A DNA stretch of 11,276 bases, from positions 1 to 11,276 of the forward strand of contig JBOGUF010000030.1 of NCBI GenBank assembly GCA_050696075.1, read 5' to 3'. The stretch comes from JBOGUF01 sp050696075 (GTDB lineage: Bacteria > Chloroflexota > Chloroflexia > Thermomicrobiales > UBA6265). A program made the position numbers and the translations under genes. Positions within the stretch are counted from its first letter, which is position 1; each line of letters opens with the position of its first letter. Shown here in pieces: positions 4,268 to 11,276 of the stretch. The notes beneath the pieces are model-generated. The model made no database searches and was not told the origin of the DNA. It was given only the letters and a program-made list of their open reading frames with translations.

Positions 4268-6520
4268 ATGCCGGGGCCAGCCATGGTCAGGCTCGAAAAC
4301 GATACCGTGCGGATCGGGTTCGATCCTCAGGATGGAACTGTTCGCCAAGTGGAGAACAAGACCAGCGGTCTGCATCTCATCCACCACCCAACCGGCGGTT
4401 CACCGTGGCGCATCGAGATCGATGGCCAGCGGGAGTGGCTCAAGGAGCATGTCGCCTTCGCATGGTCCCTTGAAGAGAGCACAGCGGGCGCGCCGATGCT
4501 GTCGCTCCGCTGGGAAACCGCGCCCGGTCTCGTCGTCGAGGGACGTGTCGAGTTGCCGCCAGATCAGCCGAACGCCGCCTTCTTCGTCAACGTAACCGGC
4601 GCGGGCGACCATCGCCTCGACAAGATCGAGTATCCCATCTTGCGCGGCATCGGCGCGCTCTCGCACGACGCCGACTCGTATCTCGCCCACCCGCAAGGGA
4701 CCGGCTTCCTCTTCCGCAACCCACACACGCTTTTCCAAGCCGACGAGCAGCACCGCCAAGGGATGCGCTACTCGCCCTATCCGGAGGGCTTCAGCGGTTC
4801 CTCGATGCAATTCATGGCCTACTTTGCCGACGATCGAGGCGGCTTCTACCTTGCGGCTCACGACCCCGCCGCCGGCATGAAGTGGCTCAACTTCTACAGG
4901 GCGCCGGACGGCGCCCTAGCGGCCAGCTTTATGCACCAATCGCCGGATATCCGCGCCGGCAACGACCTGCTCGTCCCCTATCCGGTCCTCATCGGCGCGC
5001 TCTCCGAGGGGAACTGGTACGAAGCCGCCGAACGCTACAAAGTGTGGGCAAGAGACCAGCCCTGGACCACCCAAGGCACCCTCGCCGACCGAAACGACAC
5101 CTCGACGTGGCTGCTCGACGAGGTCGGCTTCGCCACCTTCGGGGTCAACGCCGCGTACGATCGCGCCGCCTGGCTCGACCAGTTCCACGGCATCACCGAC
5201 CGGCCCGTCTTCCACATCCTCGGGGTCAATTGGCCAACAAAGGGCGGCGACTACCGCAACAACCACCCCGGCGGCCGCGACGACTGGTTCCCCGCCCGAT
5301 TCTCACCAGCAAACTTGGAAACGATCCGCGACAACGGCGACTACTGGGCGCCCTTCGAGTTCGACCTGCTGCTCGACCCGAACGGGATCGACAGCGACGC
5401 CATCACCGCCGCCTTGCAACAACTCCCGGAGGAGAAATACAGCTTCGACTCGTACCACTTCCCGTACGTCTGCCCCGCAACCGACTACCTGCGCGACCTC
5501 CACCGCTGGCGCGACGAGCAATTGGCAGGAACCTACGGCGCGGACGCTCTCTACTACGACATCTCGGCCAGCAACGTGCTCATGACCTGCCGTTCGCCCA
5601 ACCATGGCCACCCAATCGGCGGTGGCGGCTGGATGGTCGATGCCTTTGCCAGCATGTGGGCGGCGACCAAGGCAGCCGCCACCGCCGCCAAGAGCGCCTA
5701 TGTTCCCCAGGGCACCGAGATGATCACCGAGGTCTTCATCCCCTATCTCGACTACTACCAGGCGCGCGCCGAAGCCAGCCCGCTTTCGGTCTTCGAGGCC
5801 GATAAGTTCCGCCACTGGATCCGCGGCGGCGACGTCGAGAAGATTCCACTTTTTAGTTATGTTTATCACGAATACGGTCCGGTGCGGCTCGACGGTTGGG
5901 CCAAGCTCTCGCCCGAGGTCGGCGATCTCTTCTACTGGATTGCCGCCCGCGTCGCCCTCTGGGGCGGCCTCTTCGAGCTGAACTACGAGTTTAGCCCGCT
6001 GGAAACCCTCGACGGGGTCGAAGATGACCCGGCCGACCACTACTACGACTTCGAGTCACGCTCATACGCGGTTGACCCGGCCAAGGTCGCCTTCGTCCGC
6101 GAGGTGGCAACCGCCCGCACCGGTTTCGCCAAACCGTACCTGGTCTATGGCACGATGGTCCGCCCCCTCGACTTCGACGTTCCCGCCATCGACCTCGACT
6201 ACCACCTCTACAACCTGAGCCACCACCTGCCGCACTACGAAGAATCGGGCACCCACCGCGTCCCCAGCGTCGTCCACGCCGCCTGGCGCTCCCCCGCCGG
6301 CACCCTCGGCTTCCTCTTCGTCAACCTCGAACGCGATCACCCCCAAACGTTGACGCTGGCGATCGATCCGGTCCGTTACGGCCTACCCGCGGACCAGACC
6401 TGTCAGGCAACTCTCGCGACCGCCGCCGGCAGAGAAGCGCTGGCCCCCATCACTGGCTTTGCAACCTTTTCGCTCGAGCTAAATCCGCGGCAAGTGACTC
6501 TACTGGCGATCAATCGATAA
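4268..6520 (+). CDS. Glycoside hydrolase-like protein, probable DUF6259 family
   Basis: This 750-residue protein has no signal peptide or membrane helix, so it should act in the cytoplasm. It appears to have an N-terminal beta-rich domain (about 1-240, like the supersandwich of many glycosidases), a TIM-barrel-like core (about 280-580) and a C-terminal beta domain (about 620-750). Core motifs include WLLDEVGFATFGVN (281-294), FHILGVNWP (315-323), the aromatic/acidic LYYDISASN (428-436), HPIGGGGW (448-455) and GTEMITE (482-488). Asp431, at the end of a predicted strand, and Glu484 or Glu488 are candidate catalytic acids by analogy with retaining glycosidases; this is inference. I recall this pattern from DUF6259 proteins, which have no assigned reaction. 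The gene starts 32 bases after the flavoprotein stop and follows sugar permeases, which fits cleavage of an imported saccharide. Its last 21 bases overlap the 3' end of the converging helicase gene. A carbohydrate-active role is likely; the specific substrate is unknown. Confidence 0.75.
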   Translation: MPGPAMVRLENDTVRIGFDPQDGTVRQVENKTSGLHLIHHPTGGSPWRIEIDGQREWLKEHVAFAWSLEESTAGAPMLSLRWETAPGLVVEGRVELPPDQPNAAFFVNVTGAGDHRLDKIEYPILRGIGALSHDADSYLAHPQGTGFLFRNPHTLFQADEQHRQGMRYSPYPEGFSGSSMQFMAYFADDRGGFYLAAHDPAAGMKWLNFYRAPDGALAASFMHQSPDIRAGNDLLVPYPVLIGALSEGNWYEAAERYKVWARDQPWTTQGTLADRNDTSTWLLDEVGFATFGVNAAYDRAAWLDQFHGITDRPVFHILGVNWPTKGGDYRNNHPGGRDDWFPARFSPANLETIRDNGDYWAPFEFDLLLDPNGIDSDAITAALQQLPEEKYSFDSYHFPYVCPATDYLRDLHRWRDEQLAGTYGADALYYDISASNVLMTCRSPNHGHPIGGGGWMVDAFASMWAATKAAATAAKSAYVPQGTEMITEVFIPYLDYYQARAEASPLSVFEADKFRHWIRGGDVEKIPLFSYVYHEYGPVRLDGWAKLSPEVGDLFYWIAARVALWGGLFELNYEFSPLETLDGVEDDPADHYYDFESRSYAVDPAKVAFVREVATARTGFAKPYLVYGTMVRPLDFDVPAIDLDYHLYNLSHHLPHYEESGTHRVPSVVHAAWRSPAGTLGFLFVNLERDHPQTLTLAIDPVRYGLPADQTCQATLATAAGREALAPITGFATFSLELNPRQVTLLAINR

Positions 6521-9500
6521 GCGACCGAGTTGGTAACGACTATCCTTCGCCTCAAAGGTGCCTTCCTCCCATGCCGATCGAATTGTTTCCCTCATTCGTC
6601 GATCGATCTCCGATCCCGTGCGCTGATAGCCAAAGAGCCGCGCGGTCCGCATAACTAACTCATCTTCGGTCAACGAAAGAGCGTGCTCCAGAACAATCTT
6701 CATTCCACGCATTAGTTCCTCATTAGGTATGTGATTGATGTCGCGGTCGGTGCCATCCATCGCTGGGCCCCGAGGAACGATCTCTGGATCAACTGATGGC
6801 CAAAGGAAGACACCCTTTCGCCGTATGTGCCCCTGTCGAATGGCAGCTGAGATCGCCTCGTCGATTCGCGCTCCTATCCTCGCGCCGGCACGTGCAAATC
6901 CCCATGCCGCTGTGATCCGTCTGGCAAGCAAGTCTCGATGGATCGGTCCCTCAAACTCAACACAACTCGTCACTGCATTGGCAATGAAATGCAGCGGTGT
7001 AGAGAGAATGTCGCCATATCCGACGACCGATAACTCCACGATGCGATATGGAGTCGTAAGCTGACTGGCGCTCTCATCTGTCAGGGGGGTCTGAACGTCC
7101 GATGGCTCACTCAATACCTGCACCTGAGACACTTCGGTCATGGTGTCAGGTACGGCGTCTTTACGATCTAACTCTGCAAAGTCAGGCTTGGTGGGAAGTG
7201 AGCCGTTCGCATCGCTTTCCCGTCCATTGAGCAGTTGGTTGACGCGGGCGATAACCCTGTCGAGTTCGCGTTCCGGCTGACGAATCCACTCGGTTGACCA
7301 GATCCGGTGGATATTCCAACCTAGCTGTTCCAGAACCTCTTGCCGCAGGCGATCTCGGTCGCGCGCCGTCTTCGACCGGTGGTAGGTTGCTCCGTCGCAC
7401 TCGATTCCAAGGAGGTAGCTCCCCGGCTGGTGCGGATCGACAATGCCCAAGTCGATTCGGTACTTGGAACAACCGACCTGCCGATGGACGATGAATCCGG
7501 CACGCTTCAAGGCCTCGCCCACATGAATCTCGAACGGCGAATCGGCTTCGTCATCCCCAACAGCCATTTCCGCTTCCAACGCAATCTGCCCACGCTCAGC
7601 AAAATCGAGATAGTTCTTGAGTAGTCGAGGGCCGAGTTTCTCCGACTTCGTCTGATCAATGTCGCCCGCGCGTATGGAAGAGACGACGATCACCTGGTGC
7701 TTGGCCCGTGTCACCAGCACGTTCAAGCGCCGATAGCCGCCGTCTCTATTGATCGGGCCGAAATTGTGGGAAAGCACCCCTTGCGCGTTCTTTCCGTATC
7801 CGATACTAATCATGATCACGTCACGCTCATCACCTTGAACCTGTTCAAGTGCCTTCACGAAGAAGGGTTCGTGCTTGTCCAGCCTGAAGAAGTCATCGAG
7901 TGACCGGTCCAGCACACGGGCTTGCTTGATCTCCTCTTCGACGACGTCGGCTTGGTTCAGTCCGAGTGCAACAACTCCAAGAGACTCCTTTGGACGGGTT
8001 CTCGCGTGGTGCAAGACAAGTGTTGCAACCCTCCGAGCTTCCTCCCGGTTTACCCTAAAGGATGTCTTAAGCACTCGATCTTGCTCATCCTCGTATCTCG
8101 CATTCGGAACGTATTCCAAACGCACTCCTCGCGTTGGCGACCGATGCGCTGCCGAGGACGGAAAGGTGATGAGTCGTCGCATGTAGATGTGATGATTGGA
8201 AAAGGAGATCAGATCTTCATGGCGACTTCGATAATGCCACAGCAATTGTTGAGGTGGCATCTCCTTGACCCTGAGACTCTCGAGGATACTTTCGAGCGCA
8301 CCGACATTCTGATCTTCATCAAGTTCCCCATCGCCCACGGTCCGGTCAAAAAATGTCGTGGGTGGGAGTTGCTGGTTATCTCCAGCAACGACAAGCTGTT
8401 TGCCACGGACAATTGCGCCAATGGCGTCGCATGGACGCACTTGAGACGCTTCGTCAAAAATAACTACGTCAAAGTGATAAAGGTTTGCGGGGAGAAAATG
8501 TGCGACGGAAAGAGGACTCATCATTAAGCACGGCTTGAGCGTTGGGAGCAAGTTCGGTATGCGTTCGAATAGCCGACGCAATGGCATGTGGCGCCTTCGC
8601 TTAGCAGCCTCGTACTTTAGGGTGCCAGGCTCACCACCGTGAACATCGCTGACACGCGTCTGCCGGGTTGCCAGAACTTGTCGAATGCGCTTCATCGATG
8701 TGTCTATGAAGCTATGGTCTAGTTCTTTGAACCGTGCTATTGCAGTCGCATGCTCATCACCGCGAAACGTGCGTAACACCTCGTCTTCGCGGTACACGTG
8801 ATCAATCCAGTGGGTCAACACCAATCGCCGGAAGGTTTCTACCCAATCTTCCGGCGGAACCTCCTGTGCAAAGAGCTGCCCAATGACTTGATCTAACCCG
8901 TCGCTCTTGGCTTGCCGGAATGACGATTGAGCGTGGAGCCAGACATCAAGATCATGAAGCCGCGACAAGCGCAAGTCGATCCACCCGGAGATCGTATCGA
9001 GATGCGCGATCGAGAGCGGAACCTCCTCAATCTGGAGGCCGCTTGATTCGAAATAGGAATGCAGGGTCGCTAGTCCACCGTCGACACGTGCAATCGCCGC
9101 ATCCAGTCGCTGATGCAATAGCGCAATTTTCGCGCCTGTTCCAGGACGACAAACCTCTTCAACAAATGCGAATGGAACAGGCCCGGTCGGTAGTTGAATG
9201 AGCATAGCGGCGGTGGCGGAAATATCGTCCGCCCTTCGTTTCCAGACATCCGGTTCAGGCACTTTCTCGCGGCTGAGGCTCAGTCCCACGGTTTCGCTGA
9301 GTTTCGCTTCGCGCTCGCGAAACCAGGCGAGGTGCTGATTGACCAGGCGAGCGTCGCGCAAACTTGACAGCTCATCAGCGATTGAGCGTTGCTGTCCATC
9401 CTTTGCTGCCGAACGCACTTGCGCTCGAATCCGGCGATGGGAGGATGAAAAGAGTCGTGCGAATCGACCACGCTCATACGTAGCGATAGCCTCGGGCGTC

Positions 9501-11276
9501 GCAGCACTGATTATTTCGTCTTTGTAGGTAGCGAAGACGCGGTCCGTAAGATCCCGGAGGGTTCCGGCTTGGCCTGTCGCCTCCTTTGCCAGCGATTCCG
9601 TCTCCTGAATTCGATTCGGATCGAACCACCTCGATTGAAGATCTCTATCTAGCGGAATTCCTCCGGCGATTTTGGCGAGGTTGCGCGCTTCTTGCATTGT
9701 GTTCGGACCGGGTAAGGAGAGTTGACCCGCCAAGCGAGGGCTCTCTGTTTGAATCTCCCCCATAGCGGCACGCAAAGACGTCAGCGTGTGCCGAAGAGTT
9801 TCCTGATCGGCAAGGGTCATTTCCTTTCGGTTGATGCCAGCCCAGGGATGGGACGAACCTTCAGCGAGGATCGGAGCATACCGCGACACTTGGTTCAGTC
9901 GCGTCTCCCATGCTTCAAGCCGCTCATGCGTCAGGTCATCCAGCGCCGGCGGAAGGGTTGTAAGATAGGGAACGTCGCGAAGTGAAGCGAGTTGCCCGTG
10001 TGCCCAGAATGCCGACTCACCAAGTGAATTGCGCCTGCGGTGGAGCGCTTCCGGATAGGCGTTCAATTGCTCGCGGGTCTCTTGAAGACGCCTGAGATTG
10101 AGTTCTTCTTGAGCTGTCGACACCGGTGGCTGAACGAAAATAAGGCGCGCGCCGAGATCGTGGATGACGTCACGCTTGTTGGCCTTCTGGCTGTGCAGCA
10201 TGAGGCACAGATCGCCCAATCCCCGTTCTGACAGGCGGCGATGAACTACCTCCATCGCCGCCGCCTTTTCGCTGACGAAGAGCACGGTTTTGCCCGCCGC
10301 AATACATTCAGCAATGATGTTGGCGATTGTCTGGCTCTTACCCGTGCCGGGTGGACCCTCAATGATGAGATGGCCACCGCGGGCGGCCGCCTGGATGGCG
10401 CGGAGCTGGCTGGCGTCGGCATCTAGAACCGTAAAGGAGTCGAGAGGCGGAACCGCGCGATCGAGCTCGTCCTCGTTTGGGATGCCTTCTGGCAGCGGCG
10501 CAATTCTCGCCCCGTCCGAAGCGAGCGCTTGCACTATTTCATGTTGTGAAAAGACTTCTATATGCTCACCGATATCGGTAAACATCCGTAGTTTGTGAAA
10601 TTGAAAGAGGCCAACGTGCGCCTGGTCAAGAACTTCCCATCCCGATTGCTTCGCCACCGCCGCCCGAACTTCGGAAAAAACGTCGGCCAGAGAGGTCTCC
10701 TCGTCCATCGACACGTCGAGGGTAAGGCCGAAGTCGCTTTTGAGTCTCTCTCCAAGCGTTTGATTGAACTCCGGATCCTCCCCCGCGGCTGAGATGAGAA
10801 AGCTGCCTTCCCGAGCACGCTCCTCGATCTTGAGAGGAAGCATGACGAGCGGTGCATACCGCCACGTCTCTTCGCCTGGTTTCTCCTGCCATTTAAGTAA
10901 GCCGAAGACAGCAAAGAGAATGTTGATGCCTTGCTCCTGCTCGGAGGAACGCGCTCTGGCGAGTAGTCGAAGGGCAACGCGATTCGTCCGGTCGCTTGGC
11001 ATGCTAGAGAGCGCGGTACCTGGTTTTGTGATTCGTGGTGGTTCCGACAACTCAGCGAGAGCAGCCGCAGCGTCCTGGGATTCCTCCGAATCCTCTGTCT
11101 TCTCAGGAGGATCGTTGCCGATGACCAACGCTGACTTCGTTTGCAGCAGCGCATAGAGCGCATCAACTTGCGGCGCAATCAATTGGAGGGAGGACGGACG
11201 GGAAGGAGAGAATCGGAAATTGAGCAAGCGATTACGATTCGTGAGGTCCAGAAGTTCTTGCTGCCATTGTATGAGC
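6500..11276 (-). CDS. Large DUF4011/DUF3320 superfamily 1 helicase with PD-(D/E)XK nuclease domain (5' partial)
   Basis: At least 1591 residues are visible. The frame is open to the window edge, so the start lies outside; a TTG at 11225-11227 is internal. The first visible residues contain ELLDLTNRNRLLNF, the DUF4011 N-terminal signature, and the domain continues to about 10500 (EQGINILFAVFGLLKW). Helicase motifs: Walker A GPPGTGKS (10334-10357); Walker B DEAS (8444-8455); GDNQQLPP (about 8361-8385); YRSR; QGDERDVI (7809-7841); RRLNVLVTRAK (about 7700-7735). Together they indicate a Upf1-like, COG1112-type superfamily 1 helicase. A helical, probably coiled-coil insert of some 600 residues lies between Walker A and Walker B. 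A Vsr/MTES_1575-like nuclease follows: IDLGI, then GIECDG (7394-7456), then RDRDRLRQ and GWNIHRIWS. The C-terminus (about 6530-7050) has two related winged-helix-like units of the DUF3320 type. Relatives occur as large single proteins, some in antiviral defence loci. Base composition is lower in GC than the sugar genes. No frameshift is seen. Domain calls are strong; the biological role is unproven. Confidence 0.9.
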   Translation of the reverse strand, partial: LIQWQQELLDLTNRNRLLNFRFSPSRPSSLQLIAPQVDALYALLQTKSALVIGNDPPEKTEDSEESQDAAAALAELSEPPRITKPGTALSSMPSDRTNRVALRLLARARSSEQEQGINILFAVFGLLKWQEKPGEETWRYAPLVMLPLKIEERAREGSFLISAAGEDPEFNQTLGERLKSDFGLTLDVSMDEETSLADVFSEVRAAVAKQSGWEVLDQAHVGLFQFHKLRMFTDIGEHIEVFSQHEIVQALASDGARIAPLPEGIPNEDELDRAVPPLDSFTVLDADASQLRAIQAAARGGHLIIEGPPGTGKSQTIANIIAECIAAGKTVLFVSEKAAAMEVVHRRLSERGLGDLCLMLHSQKANKRDVIHDLGARLIFVQPPVSTAQEELNLRRLQETREQLNAYPEALHRRRNSLGESAFWAHGQLASLRDVPYLTTLPPALDDLTHERLEAWETRLNQVSRYAPILAEGSSHPWAGINRKEMTLADQETLRHTLTSLRAAMGEIQTESPRLAGQLSLPGPNTMQEARNLAKIAGGIPLDRDLQSRWFDPNRIQETESLAKEATGQAGTLRDLTDRVFATYKDEIISAATPEAIATYERGRFARLFSSSHRRIRAQVRSAAKDGQQRSIADELSSLRDARLVNQHLAWFREREAKLSETVGLSLSREKVPEPDVWKRRADDISATAAMLIQLPTGPVPFAFVEEVCRPGTGAKIALLHQRLDAAIARVDGGLATLHSYFESSGLQIEEVPLSIAHLDTISGWIDLRLSRLHDLDVWLHAQSSFRQAKSDGLDQVIGQLFAQEVPPEDWVETFRRLVLTHWIDHVYREDEVLRTFRGDEHATAIARFKELDHSFIDTSMKRIRQVLATRQTRVSDVHGGEPGTLKYEAAKRRRHMPLRRLFERIPNLLPTLKPCLMMSPLSVAHFLPANLYHFDVVIFDEASQVRPCDAIGAIVRGKQLVVAGDNQQLPPTTFFDRTVGDGELDEDQNVGALESILESLRVKEMPPQQLLWHYRSRHEDLISFSNHHIYMRRLITFPSSAAHRSPTRGVRLEYVPNARYEDEQDRVLKTSFRVNREEARRVATLVLHHARTRPKESLGVVALGLNQADVVEEEIKQARVLDRSLDDFFRLDKHEPFFVKALEQVQGDERDVIMISIGYGKNAQGVLSHNFGPINRDGGYRRLNVLVTRAKHQVIVVSSIRAGDIDQTKSEKLGPRLLKNYLDFAERGQIALEAEMAVGDDEADSPFEIHVGEALKRAGFIVHRQVGCSKYRIDLGIVDPHQPGSYLLGIECDGATYHRSKTARDRDRLRQEVLEQLGWNIHRIWSTEWIRQPERELDRVIARVNQLLNGRESDANGSLPTKPDFAELDRKDAVPDTMTEVSQVQVLSEPSDVQTPLTDESASQLTTPYRIVELSVVGYGDILSTPLHFIANAVTSCVEFEGPIHRDLLARRITAAWGFARAGARIGARIDEAISAAIRQGHIRRKGVFLWPSVDPEIVPRGPAMDGTDRDINHIPNEELMRGMKIVLEHALSLTEDELVMRTARLFGYQRTGSEIDRRMRETIRSAWEEGTFEAKDSRYQLGRLSIDRQ

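Noticed and set aside
8916..8925. Another copy of CGGAATGACG inside the helicase gene
   Set aside because: It is an isolated 10-mer in coding sequence with no flanking repeat structure; probably chance.

Overview
The window looks like chromosomal DNA from a GC-rich bacterium, probably a member of the Chloroflexota (Thermomicrobia-like). That is an inference from the high GC, the style of the sugar ABC permeases, and intergenic sequence built from repeats with the cores GCTCGGAATGACG and CCGTCATGCTGAGGC. I recall similar dispersed repeats from that phylum but could not check this.

The left half (about 1-6520, plus strand) is a sugar-uptake and catabolism cluster. It holds two ABC permease subunits (150-1058 and 1240-2148), a flavoprotein of the fumarate reductase/succinate dehydrogenase/L-aspartate oxidase superfamily (2481-4235), and a 750-residue cytoplasmic glycoside-hydrolase-like protein, probably of the DUF6259 type (4268-6520). 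The solute-binding protein would be expected to the left of the window, and the ATPase is not encoded here. The simplest reading is that the permeases import a saccharide, the last protein cleaves or rearranges it in the cytoplasm, and the flavoprotein carries out a redox step. The flavoprotein has no iron-sulfur partner in the window. The 181-base gap between the permeases is a nested inverted repeat. The gap of 332 bases before the flavoprotein carries a possible promoter and several small hairpins.

The right half (6500-11276, minus strand) is one very large gene whose 5' end lies outside the window. At least 1591 residues are visible. They run from a DUF4011-type N-terminal motif, through a superfamily 1 (Upf1/COG1112-type) helicase split by a long alpha-helical insert, to a Vsr/MTES_1575-like PD-(D/E)XK nuclease and a C-terminal DUF3320-type region. 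Its base composition looks lower in GC than the sugar cluster. A role in defence or nucleic-acid processing is plausible but not shown.

The helicase gene and the hydrolase gene converge and overlap by 21 bases at their stop codons, so there is no spacer or terminator between them. I see no rRNA, tRNA, CRISPR array, transposase or integrase. The most noteworthy points are the orphan flavoprotein, with a complete fumarate-reductase active site but an unusual alanine beside the flavin; the uncharacterised hydrolase; the repeat architecture in the leader and between the permeases; and the helicase-nuclease.
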